Counted from the first letter of the stretch, positions 1 through 7,576 are shown. The stretch: 64,000 nt of DNA from an uncultured Sutterella sp. (GCA_958347955.1 CATVXH010000009.1:1-64000); one strand, 5' to 3'. Translations and numbers: made by a program. The notes: generated by a model from the sequence alone, not told the origin.

Positions 1-52
1 TGAAGGTGGTCGTACGGTTGGCGCCGGCGTGGTTGCCAAGATCATCGAATAA
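1..52 (+). CDS. tuf: Elongation factor Tu, C-terminal end (partial)
   Basis: Only the last 16 codons are present, in the frame starting at base 2. They read EGGRTVGAGVVAKIIE and a TAA stop, the standard C-terminus of EF-Tu, which delivers aminoacyl-tRNA to the ribosome as a GTP complex. Its position directly before rpsJ is the usual tuf-S10 arrangement of betaproteobacteria. The start lies outside the window. Confidence 0.95.
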   Translation, partial: EGGRTVGAGVVAKIIE

Positions 53-85
53 TTTCAGTAAGTTAGTTACTGTTAGTATTTGACA

Positions 86-129
86 AACAGAGGATGCGGA
101 GGTAAACTCCGCATCCTCTGTTGTTCTTT
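86..129 (+). terminator. Strong hairpin with weak T-tract between tuf and rpsJ
   Basis: A perfect 16-bp stem (86-101 with 107-122, 5-base loop) is followed by a T-rich stretch interrupted by G and C (121-129). It looks like the terminator of the tuf transcript. I see no convincing separate promoter for rpsJ in the 30 bases that follow, so it may act as a partial terminator that lets some transcription into the S10 operon. Confidence 0.75.
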
Positions 130-158
130 AGTGTTCTTTTATTAAAGGAAAAAACGAA

Positions 159-470
159 ATGCAATCTCAACGCATTCGCATTCGCCTTAAGGCGTTCGAT
201 TACAAGCTGATTGATCAATCTGCTCAAGAAATCGTTGACACGGCCAAGCGCACTGGCGCTGTGGTTCGCGGTCCTGTTCCTCTTCCCACCCGTATCCAAC
301 GCTTCGATATTTTGCGTTCCCCGCACGTCAATAAGACGAGCCGCGATCAATTTGAAATCCGTACACATCAACGTTTGATGGATATCATTGATCCGACCGA
401 CAAGACGGTTGACGCTTTGATGAAGTTGGACTTGGCTGCTGGCGTGGACGTCGAAATCAAGGTTCAATAA
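159..470 (+). CDS. rpsJ: 30S ribosomal protein S10
   Basis: S10 sits in the head of the 30S subunit and also binds NusB in antitermination. The 103-residue product is normal in length and shows the family start (QSQRIRIRLKAFDYKLID) and the conserved stretch around GPVPLPTRI. An AAAGGA ribosome site lies 10 bases before the ATG. It is the first gene of the S10 operon and follows the tuf hairpin. The next gene, rplC, is 124 bases away, an unusually large gap that holds its own promoter-like sequence. Confidence 0.98.
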   Translation: MQSQRIRIRLKAFDYKLIDQSAQEIVDTAKRTGAVVRGPVPLPTRIQRFDILRSPHVNKTSRDQFEIRTHQRLMDIIDPTDKTVDALMKLDLAAGVDVEIKVQ

Positions 471-485
471 TTTTTTGCTTTTGAC

Positions 486-514
486 TTGCAAGCTTTTTAT
501 TTGCAAGGTACAAT
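486..514 (+). promoter_or_regulatory. Predicted promoter inside the S10 operon, before rplC
   Basis: TTGCAA (486-491) and TACAAT (509-514) are separated by exactly 17 bases. The same TTGCAA -35 element with 17-base spacing occurs before rplN (5367-5395). Transcripts would begin near 521. A CCGGC-based hairpin (563-582) lies close upstream of the rplC ribosome site. Confidence 0.6.
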
Positions 515-594
515 CGCGCCTTTCTCGTGTGATATTTTAAACACGACTTTTCTTAAAATGGTCCCGGCCAATCGTAGCCGGGGTGGAGATAACA

Positions 595-1239
595 ATGAGT
601 GAAAAACTCGGCTTAGTCGGTCGTAAGATCGGCATGACGCGCATCTTTACTGAGGATGGTGAATCTATCCCCGTGACGGTGCTCGAAGTTGCCGGCAACC
701 GTGTCACGCAAGTGAAGACGGAAGAAACCGACGGATACAATGCCATTCAAGTTGCATTCGGCTCTAAGAAGCCGTCTCGCGTGAGCAAGCCGCTCTCCGG
801 TCACTATGCTAAGGCCGGCGTTGAAGCAGGTGAAATGCTCAAAGAGTTCCATATCGATGCTGATAAGCTCGCCGATTTGAAGGTGGGTACCACGTTGTCC
901 GTGGAAATGTTCACGGTCGGCCAGAAGGTTGACGTGACCGGTATCACGATCGGTAAGGGTTTTGCCGGCGCTATCAAGCGTCACCACTTCTCATCCAACC
1001 GCGCTTCCCACGGTAACTCCGTGACGACCCGTGCTCCGGGTTCTATCGGTAACCGTCAAGATCCGGGCCGTGTGTTCCCCGGTAAGCGTATGGCTGGTCA
1101 CTTGGGCGATGTGCAACGCACAACGCAAAACCTCGTGGTGGCTCGTGTTGATGTCGAACGTCAATTGTTGCTCGTTCGCGGCGCTGTCCCCGGTGCTAAG
1201 GGCGGCAAAGTTATTGTCCGTCCGGCTGTGAAGGCCTAA
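595..1239 (+). CDS. rplC: 50S ribosomal protein L3
   Basis: L3 is an early assembly protein of the 50S subunit near the peptidyl-transferase centre. The 214-residue product begins MSEKLGLVGRKIGMTRIF and ends in a typical KVIVRPAVK tail. The central GKGFAGAIKRHHF/RASHGNS loop, which reaches the catalytic centre, is intact. An in-frame GTG at 583 exists, but the GGTGGAG ribosome site (582-588) supports the ATG at 595. rplD follows after 10 bases. Confidence 0.97.
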   Translation: MSEKLGLVGRKIGMTRIFTEDGESIPVTVLEVAGNRVTQVKTEETDGYNAIQVAFGSKKPSRVSKPLSGHYAKAGVEAGEMLKEFHIDADKLADLKVGTTLSVEMFTVGQKVDVTGITIGKGFAGAIKRHHFSSNRASHGNSVTTRAPGSIGNRQDPGRVFPGKRMAGHLGDVQRTTQNLVVARVDVERQLLLVRGAVPGAKGGKVIVRPAVKA

Positions 1240-1249
1240 GGAGCGATCA

Positions 1250-1870
1250 ATGGAACTGAATGTCCTGAACGAACAAGGTAATGAAACCGCCAAGGTGCCG
1301 GCTTCCGACGCCGTGTTTGGTCGTGAATACAATGAAGCTTTGGTTCACCAAATCGTGGTGGCTTACCAAGCTAACGCCCGTCAAGGCACCCGCGCTCAAT
1401 TGACGCGTGCTGACGTGCACCATTCGACCAAGAAACCGTGGCGTCAAAAGGGTACGGGTCGCGCCCGTAGTGGTATGACGAGCTCTCCCGTGTGGCGTGG
1501 AGGCGGTCGTGCTTTCCCGAACACCCCGAATGAAAACTTTGGCCAAAAGGTCAACAAGAAGATGTTCCGTGCCGCCATGGCTACGATCTTCTCTAAGCTT
1601 GTTGCCGACGGCCGCCTCGTGGTTGTCGACTCTATCGGTGCTGACAGCCCGAAGACAAAGGCTTTTGCTCAAAAGTTGAAGGCAATGGGCCTCGAATCCG
1701 TCATGATCATTACCAAAGAAGTTGACGAAAACCTCTATTTGGCTTCTCGCAACTTGAAGAATGTTTTCGTGGTGGAACCGCGTTATGCTGATCCGCTTTC
1801 CTTGATCTTCTACAAGAAGGTTGTGGTGACCAAAGAAGCGATCGCTCAGCTTGAGGAGATGTGGGGATGA
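1250..1870 (+). CDS. rplD: 50S ribosomal protein L4
   Basis: L4 lines the peptide exit tunnel and in enterobacteria represses its own operon. The 206-residue product has the long loop with KKPWRQKGTGRARSGMTSSPVWRGGG (two overlapping short motifs, about residues 60-85) that contacts 23S rRNA. The stop codon overlaps the start of rplW (TGATG), pointing to coupled translation. Whether L4 autoregulation exists here cannot be told from the sequence. Confidence 0.97.
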   Translation: MELNVLNEQGNETAKVPASDAVFGREYNEALVHQIVVAYQANARQGTRAQLTRADVHHSTKKPWRQKGTGRARSGMTSSPVWRGGGRAFPNTPNENFGQKVNKKMFRAAMATIFSKLVADGRLVVVDSIGADSPKTKAFAQKLKAMGLESVMIITKEVDENLYLASRNLKNVFVVEPRYADPLSLIFYKKVVVTKEAIAQLEEMWG

Positions 1871-2166
1871 TGAGCCAAGATCGTTTAATGAAGGTGCTCC
1901 TTGCTCCGGTAGTCTCCGAAAAGAGCACGATGGTTGGCGAAAAGCACGGTCAAGTTGTTTTCCGTGTGGTTTCCGATGCCACGAAGCAAGAAGTTAAGGC
2001 CGCGATCGAATTGCTCTTTAAGGTGCAAGTCGAAAGTGTTCAAATGGTCAACGTCAAGGGTAAGACGGCTCACTTTGGCCGTTTCGCCGGTAAGCACAGC
2101 GATGTGCGTAAGGCTTATGTGACCTTGAAGTCTGGTCAAGAAATTAACTTTGCAGAGGTGAAGTAA
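1870..2166 (+). CDS. rplW: 50S ribosomal protein L23
   Basis: L23 sits at the exit of the nascent-chain tunnel and is a docking site for trigger factor and SRP. The 98-residue product starts MSQDRLMKVLLAPVVSEKST. In-frame starts at 1861 (GTG) and 1867 (ATG) are possible, but family starts and the TGATG overlap with the rplD stop favour 1870. The stop overlaps the rplB ATG (TAATG). Confidence 0.94.
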   Translation: MSQDRLMKVLLAPVVSEKSTMVGEKHGQVVFRVVSDATKQEVKAAIELLFKVQVESVQMVNVKGKTAHFGRFAGKHSDVRKAYVTLKSGQEINFAEVK

Positions 2167-2993
2167 TGGCTCTCGTCAAATTGAAACCGACGTCGGCCGG
2201 TCGTCGTCACGCTGTTAAGGTTGTGAGCCCGGAATTGCACAAGGGTAAGCCTTTTGCTGCTCTTCTCGAAAAGAAGAATAGCATCGCCGGTCGTAACAAC
2301 AACGGTCACATCACCTGCCGTCATAAGGGTGGTGGCCACAAGAAGGCATATCGTATCATCGACTTCAAGCGTAACAAGGACGGTATTCCCGCCCGTGTTG
2401 AACGTCTTGAATACGATCCGAACCGTTCTGCTCATATCGCTCTCGTGCTTTACGCCGACGGCGAACGCCGCTACATCATCGCCCCGAAGGGTTTGACGGT
2501 TGGCGCTGAATTGATGAACGGTCAAGAAGCCCCGATCAAAGTGGGTAACGCGCTTCCGTTGCGCAATATCCCGATCGGTTCCACGATTCACTGTATCGAA
2601 ATGAAGCCGGGTAAGGGTGCCCAATTGGTGCGTTCTGCCGGTTCCTTTGCTCAATTGATCGCTCGTGAAGGCGAATACGCTCAAGTGCGTTTGCGCTCTG
2701 GTGAAGTGCGTTACATTCACATTGAATGCCGCGCCACGATCGGTATGGTTGGCAATGAAGAAAACAGCTTGCGTGAACTCGGTAAGGCCGGTGCCAAGCG
2801 CTGGCGTGGTATTCGTCCGACGGTCCGTGGTGTTGCCATGAACCCGGTTGATCACCCGCACGGTGGTGGTGAAGGTCGTACGGGTACGGGTCGCGCTCCT
2901 GTGACGCCCTGGGGTCAATTAACCAAGGGTTATCGTACACGTAATAACAAGCGCACCGATGTCATGATCGTGCAGCGCCGGAACCGTAAATAA
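2166..2993 (+). CDS. rplB: 50S ribosomal protein L2
   Basis: L2 is essential for joining the subunits and for peptidyl-transferase activity. The 275-residue product has the complete family layout: N-terminal region with GRNNNGHIT, the RNA-binding core, and the conserved C-terminal GVAMNPVDHPHGGGEG containing the functionally important histidine. It begins on the last base of the rplW stop, so the two are probably translationally coupled. Confidence 0.98.
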   Translation: MALVKLKPTSAGRRHAVKVVSPELHKGKPFAALLEKKNSIAGRNNNGHITCRHKGGGHKKAYRIIDFKRNKDGIPARVERLEYDPNRSAHIALVLYADGERRYIIAPKGLTVGAELMNGQEAPIKVGNALPLRNIPIGSTIHCIEMKPGKGAQLVRSAGSFAQLIAREGEYAQVRLRSGEVRYIHIECRATIGMVGNEENSLRELGKAGAKRWRGIRPTVRGVAMNPVDHPHGGGEGRTGTGRAPVTPWGQLTKGYRTRNNKRTDVMIVQRRNRK

Positions 2994-3003
2994 GGGGGGC
3001 CAA

Positions 3004-3270
3004 ATGTCTCGCTCGTTAAAGAAAGGCCCGTTTGTTGATGGGCACTTGATGAAGAAAGTCGAAGCTGCTCAAGCCAGCCGTGACAAGCGTCCGTTGAAGA
3101 CCTGGTCTCGTCGTTCGACGATTCTTCCTGAGTTCATCGGTTTGACGATTGCCGTCCACAACGGTCGTCAACACGTCCCGGTGTACATTAATGAAAATAT
3201 GGTCGGCCACAAGTTGGGCGAATTCGCTATGACCCGTACGTTTAAGGGTCACGCGTCCGACAAGAAATAA
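3004..3270 (+). CDS. rpsS: 30S ribosomal protein S19
   Basis: S19 forms a complex with S13 in the 30S head near the A and P sites. The 88-residue product begins MSRSLKKGPFVDGHLMKK and contains the WSRRSTILPEFIGLTIAVHNG block typical of the family, ending GEFAMTRTFKGHASDKK. A GGGGG stretch 5-9 bases before the ATG serves as the ribosome site. Ten bases separate it from rplB and 17 from rplV. Confidence 0.98.
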   Translation: MSRSLKKGPFVDGHLMKKVEAAQASRDKRPLKTWSRRSTILPEFIGLTIAVHNGRQHVPVYINENMVGHKLGEFAMTRTFKGHASDKK

Positions 3271-3287
3271 CTAGTAGGAGTTAGATA

Positions 3288-3632
3288 ATGGAAACCTCTG
3301 CTATTGTTCGTGGCGTTCGTCTTTCGGCTCAAAAGGGCCGTTTAGTCGCCGACCTCGTCCGCGGCAAGCCCGTGGATAAGGCTTTGAATATTCTTACGTT
3401 CACGCAAAAGAAAGCCGCTGTGATCATCAAGAAGGCTCTCGAAAGCGCTATTGCCAACGCCGAACACAATGACGGCTCTGACATTGACGAATTGCGCGTG
3501 ACGAAGATCCATGTGGAAAAGGCCAAGACGCTGCGCCGTTTCGGTGCCCGCGCCAAGGGTCGTGGCACTCGCATCAATAAGCAAACCTGCCACATCTACG
3601 TGTCCGTTGGTGACGCTAACGCTAAGAAGTAA
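3288..3632 (+). CDS. rplV: 50S ribosomal protein L22
   Basis: L22 contributes to the narrowest part of the exit tunnel through its long beta-hairpin, and mutations there confer macrolide resistance in other bacteria. The 114-residue product starts METSAIVRGVRLSAQKGRLVADLVRGK. The hairpin loop around residues 80-100 (RRFGARAKGRGTRI) is intact, so nothing suggests an altered drug site. A TAGGAG ribosome site precedes it. Confidence 0.97.
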   Translation: METSAIVRGVRLSAQKGRLVADLVRGKPVDKALNILTFTQKKAAVIIKKALESAIANAEHNDGSDIDELRVTKIHVEKAKTLRRFGARAKGRGTRINKQTCHIYVSVGDANAKK

Positions 3633-3641
3633 AGGTGAAAT

Positions 3642-4457
3642 ATGGGACAGAAAATTAATCCCACCGGCTTCCGTCTCCCCGTGACGCGTGACTGGACCTC
3701 GCGTTGGTATGCGGAAGGCCGCAACTTTGCCCGTACTTTGGGTGAAGATTTGAAGGTTCGCTCCTTCTTGCAAAAGAAGTTGCGCAACGCCTCTGTGAGC
3801 CGTATTTTGATCGAACGTCCTGCCAAGAACGCTCGCATCACGATCTACTCCGCTCGTCCGGGTGTGGTGATCGGCAAGCAAGGCCAAGACATCGAAGTTT
3901 TGAAGAACGAAGTTCAAAAGATGATGGGCGTGCCTGTTCACGTCAACATCGAAGAAGTGCGTCGTCCTGAACTCGATGCTCAGTTGATCGCTGACAGCAT
4001 CACGCAACAATTGGAAAAGCGTGTGATGTTCCGTCGTGCCATGAAGCGCGCTATGCAAAACGCTATGCGTTTGGGCGCTCAAGGCATCAAGATCATGTCC
4101 GCCGGTCGTTTGAACGGGGCTGAAATCGCTCGTACCGAATGGTATCGTGAAGGTCGTGTGCCTCTTCATACGTTGCGCGCCAATATCGATTACGGTTTCT
4201 CTGAAGCCAATACGACTTATGGTGTGATCGGTGTGAAGGTGTGGGTCTACAAGGGTGACAACTTCGGTGAAGAAGCTCAAGCCCAGGAAAAGACTGAACG
4301 TGAAGATCGTCGTTCTCGCCGTCCGGCCGGCGAACGTGCAGGCAAACCTGCTCGTCGCGCTCGCAAGACTGCTGAGAAGACGGAAGCTGCTGCAGCTGAC
4401 GGCGAAAAGAAGCCCGCTCGCCGTGCTAAGAAGGCTGCTGCTAAAGACGGAGAATAA
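3642..4457 (+). CDS. rpsC: 30S ribosomal protein S3 with extended basic tail
   Basis: S3 helps form the mRNA entry channel. The 271-residue product has the N-terminal segment, a KH domain with the GKQG loop at residues 78-81, and the C-terminal S3 domain ending near WVYKGDNF (about residue 210). About 60 further residues are rich in Lys, Arg, Ala and Glu, with repeats of the type KPARRARK. Such tails are known in Burkholderiales but this one is long and low in complexity. rplP follows 3 bases later. Confidence 0.96.
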   Translation: MGQKINPTGFRLPVTRDWTSRWYAEGRNFARTLGEDLKVRSFLQKKLRNASVSRILIERPAKNARITIYSARPGVVIGKQGQDIEVLKNEVQKMMGVPVHVNIEEVRRPELDAQLIADSITQQLEKRVMFRRAMKRAMQNAMRLGAQGIKIMSAGRLNGAEIARTEWYREGRVPLHTLRANIDYGFSEANTTYGVIGVKVWVYKGDNFGEEAQAQEKTEREDRRSRRPAGERAGKPARRARKTAEKTEAAAADGEKKPARRAKKAAAKDGE

Positions 4458-4460
4458 GCG

Positions 4461-4877
4461 ATGTTGCAACCTAATCGACGCAAATACCGCAAGGACCAAA
4501 AGGGCCGCAACTACGGTCTCGCTACCCGCGGCGCCAATGTGTCCTTCGGTCAGTTTGGTCTGAAGACGCTCGAACGCGGTCGTCTGACGGCTCGCCAAAT
4601 CGAAGCTGCTCGTCGTGCCATCACCCGCCATATTAAGCGTGGTGGCCGCGTGTGGATTCGCGTGTTCCCGGACAAGCCCATTTCCGAAAAGCCTGCCGAA
4701 GTCCGTATGGGTAACGGTAAGGGTAATCCGGAATACTGGGTGGCCTTAGTGCAACCGGGTCGTGTGCTTTACGAAATGGACGGGGTTGACGAACAATTGG
4801 CTCGCGAAGCTTTCGCTCTCGCTGCCGCCAAGTTGCCGGTCAAAACCACGTTCGTTGTCCGCCAAATCGGCATGTAA
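4461..4877 (+). CDS. rplP: 50S ribosomal protein L16
   Basis: L16 contacts the A- and P-site tRNAs. The 138-residue product begins MLQPNRRKYRKDQKGRN and contains the RAITRHIKRGGRVWIRVFPDKP block and the GNGKGNPEYWVA loop next to the arginine normally hydroxylated by YcfD-type enzymes. It is closely packed between rpsC and rpmC. Confidence 0.97.
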   Translation: MLQPNRRKYRKDQKGRNYGLATRGANVSFGQFGLKTLERGRLTARQIEAARRAITRHIKRGGRVWIRVFPDKPISEKPAEVRMGNGKGNPEYWVALVQPGRVLYEMDGVDEQLAREAFALAAAKLPVKTTFVVRQIGM

Positions 4878-4889
4878 GGAGAGACGGCA

Positions 4890-5084
4890 ATGAACGCAAA
4901 AGAATTGCTCGCCATGGATGAGGCTGCGCTGAAGAAGGAATTGGCTGATTTGATGCAAGCGCATTTCAAACTGCGCATGCAACACGGCACTCAACAACTT
5001 CAAAACCCGAATCAGTTGCGCACGACGCGTCGTGATATCGCGCGCGTTCGCACGATTCTCGCTCAAAAGGCGGCTTCGAAATGA
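4890..5084 (+). CDS. rpmC: 50S ribosomal protein L29
   Basis: L29 is a small helical protein near the exit tunnel beside L23. The 64-residue product has the family pattern NAKELLAMDEAALKKELADL and ends with the arginine-rich helix RRDIARVRTILAQK. A GGAGA ribosome site lies upstream. Its stop overlaps the rpsQ start (ATGA). Confidence 0.96.
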   Translation: MNAKELLAMDEAALKKELADLMQAHFKLRMQHGTQQLQNPNQLRTTRRDIARVRTILAQKAASK

Positions 5085-5356
5085 CACAAGAAACTCAAAA
5101 GACTACGTTAGCTCGTACGTTGGTCGGCAAAGTTGTCAGCAACAAGATGCAAAAGACCGTGACGGTTCTCGTTGAACGCAAGGAAATGCATCCGTTGTAC
5201 GGCAAGTTTGTGTTGGTCTCCAAGAAGTATCATGCTCACTGCGAGTCCAACGACCTGAACGAAGGTGATACGGTTGAAATCTCTGAAACCCGTCCCATTT
5301 CCAAGACGAAAGCTTGGACGGTGACGAAGGTTATCAAGAAGGCCGAAATCATCTAA
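5081..5356 (+). CDS. rpsQ: 30S ribosomal protein S17
   Basis: S17 binds 16S rRNA early in 30S assembly. The 91-residue OB-fold product contains LVGKVVSNKMQKTVTVLVER and the HAHCESNDLNEGDTVEI segment characteristic of the family. It is the last gene of the S10 transcription unit; a new promoter-like sequence begins 10 bases after the stop. Confidence 0.97.
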   Translation: MTQETQKTTLARTLVGKVVSNKMQKTVTVLVERKEMHPLYGKFVLVSKKYHAHCESNDLNEGDTVEISETRPISKTKAWTVTKVIKKAEII

Positions 5357-5366
5357 TAAATTAGCC

Positions 5367-5395
5367 TTGCAAGTTTTCTAAATCTTAGATATACT
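5367..5395 (+). promoter_or_regulatory. Predicted spc operon promoter
   Basis: TTGCAA (5367-5372) and TATACT (5390-5395) are separated by 17 bases. The arrangement matches the predicted promoter before rplC. Expected transcription start is near 5402, immediately before a 13-bp hairpin. In enterobacteria the spc genes also have a promoter ahead of rplN. Confidence 0.65.
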
Positions 5396-5401
5396 TGCGG
5401 C

Positions 5402-5573
5402 TTCGTGGTTGAGGTTGACCCGAAAGTCAACCTCAACCGTATTCGTCAAGGGCTTTTGTTTTGCCTAGCAACCTGCGTAATGCAGGCTTCAGCGAAGCAA
5501 AATGATTGTTCTTCCTCCCAATAACGGGACCAATACTATCCGCATAGCGGAATAAGTTGGGAAATAGGTAATC
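5402..5573 (+). promoter_or_regulatory. Structured leader of rplN (spc operon)
   Basis: About 170 bases separate the predicted start of transcription from the rplN ATG, with a run of hairpins. The first is a perfect 13-bp stem (5407-5419 with 5426-5438). Short stems follow at 5472-5486, 5486-5498 and 5539-5551, the last just before the ribosome site. This may be a ribosomal-protein-binding control leader, but no ligand can be named from the sequence. Confidence 0.5.
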
Positions 5574-5942
5574 ATGATTCAGATGCAAAGCAAACTGGAC
5601 GTGGCCGATAACACGGGCGCTCGTTCAGTGATGTGTATCAAGGTGTTGGGCGGTTCTAAGCGCCGCTACGCCAACATCGGTGATGTCATCAAGGTGACGG
5701 TGAAAGAAGCCGCCCCGCGTGGCCGCGTCAAGAAGGGCGAAGTCTACAACGCTGTTGTGGTTCGTACCGCCAAGGGTGTGCGCCGTGCTGACGGTTCTTC
5801 CATTTCTTTCGATGGCAACGCCGCTGTGTTGCTCAATTCTAAATTAGAGCCCATTGGAACTCGTATCTTCGGACCGGTTACGCGTGAATTGCGTACGGAA
5901 CAATTTATGAAGATCGTTTCCTTGGCTCCGGAAGTTTTGTAA
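5574..5942 (+). CDS. rplN: 50S ribosomal protein L14
   Basis: L14 lies on the subunit interface and forms bridges with 16S rRNA. The 122-residue product begins MIQMQSKLDVADNTGARSVMCIKVLGG and ends LRTEQFMKIVSLAPEVL, matching the family over its full length. It starts the spc gene group after a structured leader. The ribosome site is weak (GGTAA), fitting a controlled start. Confidence 0.98.
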   Translation: MIQMQSKLDVADNTGARSVMCIKVLGGSKRRYANIGDVIKVTVKEAAPRGRVKKGEVYNAVVVRTAKGVRRADGSSISFDGNAAVLLNSKLEPIGTRIFGPVTRELRTEQFMKIVSLAPEVL

Positions 5943-5953
5943 GGAGACGCGCG

Positions 5954-6274
5954 ATGCAACGCATCCGTAAAGGTGACGAAGTTATCGTTATCACCGGCCG
6001 AGACAAGGGCAAGCGCGGTACCGTGCTCTCCCGAGTCGACGATCGTCACGTGACGGTCGAAGGCATCAATGTTGTCAAGAAGCATACTCGCCCGAACCCG
6101 ATGACGGGTGCTACGGGTGGCATTGTCAACAAGGTTATGCCGATCGATCAATCGAACGTCATGCTCGTGAATCCGGCCACTGGTAAGGGCGAACGCGTTG
6201 GCTTCAAGGAAGTCGACGGTAAGAAGGTTCGTGTGTTTAAGAGCGACGGCAGTGTTGTCGGCGCTAAGGCTTAA
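5954..6274 (+). CDS. rplX: 50S ribosomal protein L24
   Basis: L24 is an assembly initiator of the 50S subunit. The 106-residue product carries the KOW motif near its start (RKGDEVIVITGRDKGKRGTV) and the HTRPNPMTGATGGI segment. A GGAGA ribosome site lies upstream of the ATG. Spacing to rplN and rplE is 11 and 14 bases. Confidence 0.97.
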   Translation: MQRIRKGDEVIVITGRDKGKRGTVLSRVDDRHVTVEGINVVKKHTRPNPMTGATGGIVNKVMPIDQSNVMLVNPATGKGERVGFKEVDGKKVRVFKSDGSVVGAKA

Positions 6275-6288
6275 TAGAGGGTAAATCG

Positions 6289-6828
6289 ATGTCTCGTTTC
6301 CAAACTCTCTACCGTGAAGCCATTGTGCCCGAATTGATCAAGAAATTCGGCTACAAGACCACGATGCAGGTTCCGCGTATCACGAAGATCACGTTGAACA
6401 TGGGTGTCGGCGAAGCGGTTAACGATAAGAAGTTGATCGACAACGCCGTTGCCGATCTCACCAAGATTGCCGGTCAAAAGCCGGTTGTGACCAAGACGCG
6501 TAAGGCTATTGCAAACTTTAAGATCCGCGAAAACATGCCGATCGGTTGCATGGTCACTTTGCGTGGCGAACGTATGTATGACTTCTTGGACCGTTTGATC
6601 ACGATCGCTTTCCCGCGTGTTCGTGACTTCCGTGGTGTCTCTGGTCGTTCTTTTGACGGCCGCGGCAACTACAACATCGGTCTTAAAGAACAAATCATCT
6701 TCCCCGAAATCGAATACGACAAGATCGACAAGATTCGTGGGATGAATATTTCTATCACGACGACTGCGAAAACTGACGAAGAAGCTAAGGCTTTGCTCGC
6801 TGCTTTCCGCTTTCCGTTCCGCAATTAA
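6289..6828 (+). CDS. rplE: 50S ribosomal protein L5
   Basis: L5 binds 5S rRNA and contacts P-site tRNA. The 179-residue product has the family blocks KITLNMGVGEAVNDKK, GQKPVVTKTRKAIANFKIR and RVRDFRGVS, and ends AKALLAAFRFPFRN. In E. coli the S8 repressor binds RNA around the L24-L5 junction; I did not find an obvious equivalent by eye. Confidence 0.98.
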   Translation: MSRFQTLYREAIVPELIKKFGYKTTMQVPRITKITLNMGVGEAVNDKKLIDNAVADLTKIAGQKPVVTKTRKAIANFKIRENMPIGCMVTLRGERMYDFLDRLITIAFPRVRDFRGVSGRSFDGRGNYNIGLKEQIIFPEIEYDKIDKIRGMNISITTTAKTDEEAKALLAAFRFPFRN

Positions 6829-6841
6829 TCGAGGTGGTGAA

Positions 6842-7147
6842 TTGGCTAAACTCGCACTGATTAACCGTGACTTGAAGCGCGCCCGTACGGTCGCGAAGTT
6901 CGCGGAAAAGCGCGCCGCTTTGAAGGCGGTTATTAATGACGCCACCCGTTCTATCGAAGAACGTATGGAAGCTCGTCAACAATTGCAATTGTTGCCCCGT
7001 GACGCTAATCCGTGCCGCCTGCGCAACCGTTGCGGTCTGACGGGTCGTCCCCGTGGAACGTTCCGCAAGTTCGGCTTGGCTCGTACCAAGATTCGTGAAG
7101 CCGCTATGCGCGGCGATATTCCCGGCCTTATCAAGGCTAGCTGGTAA
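6842..7147 (+). CDS. rpsN: 30S ribosomal protein S14 (zinc-free type), TTG start
   Basis: S14 completes the head of the 30S subunit. The 101-residue product begins MAKLALINRDLKRARTV and ends RTKIREAAMRGDIPGLIKASW. It has only two cysteines (PCRLRNRC), so it is the long zinc-independent form. No in-frame ATG or GTG precedes the alignment start: the codon at 6842 is TTG, preceded by a GAGGTGG ribosome site (6831-6837). A TTG start on such a highly expressed gene is unusual. Confidence 0.95.
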   Translation: MAKLALINRDLKRARTVAKFAEKRAALKAVINDATRSIEERMEARQQLQLLPRDANPCRLRNRCGLTGRPRGTFRKFGLARTKIREAAMRGDIPGLIKASW

Positions 7148-7161
7148 GCGAGGAGATTATC

Positions 7162-7557
7162 ATGAGCATGAGTGATCCGATCGCCGATATGTTGACCCGC
7201 ATCCGCAATGGTCAAACTGTCGACAAGACGGAAGTGGTGATGCCCTCCTCGAAATTGAAGGTGGCCATCGCTCAAGTCTTGAAGGATGAAGGATACATTG
7301 ATGGCTTTAGCGTTGTTGAAAACAACGGTAAGGCTGAATTACACGTCGGTTTGAAGTACTACGCCGGCCGTCCCGTGATTGAACGCCTTGAACGCGTTTC
7401 TCGTCCGGGCTTGCGCGTGTACAAGAACCATCAAACGATTCCGCAAGTGATGAACGGCTTGGGTATCGCGATCGTTTCCACCCCGAAGGGTGTGATGACC
7501 GATCGTAAGGCCCGTGCAGCCGGCATCGGTGGCGAAGTCATTTGCTACGTGGCTTAA
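7162..7557 (+). CDS. rpsH: 30S ribosomal protein S8
   Basis: S8 organises the central domain of 16S rRNA and is the spc operon repressor in enterobacteria. The 131-residue product begins MSMSDPIADMLTRIRNGQ and ends with the conserved STPKGVMTDRKARAAGIGGEVICYVA. The first ATG (7162) matches the enterobacterial start; the second, two codons later, is also possible. AGGAG precedes it. Confidence 0.98.
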   Translation: MSMSDPIADMLTRIRNGQTVDKTEVVMPSSKLKVAIAQVLKDEGYIDGFSVVENNGKAELHVGLKYYAGRPVIERLERVSRPGLRVYKNHQTIPQVMNGLGIAIVSTPKGVMTDRKARAAGIGGEVICYVA

Positions 7558-7576
7558 TGAGCGAGGAGGGATAATA

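Noticed and set aside
3342..4631. Long minus-strand frame across rplV-rpsC-rplP (also at 2136-2918 and 12856-14070)
   Set aside because: These mirror highly codon-biased ribosomal genes and show low-complexity, unfamiliar products; they are antisense shadows.
7514..7576. Upstream extension of rplF
   Set aside because: Overlaps the end of rpsH; L6 family start and GGAGGG point to 7577.
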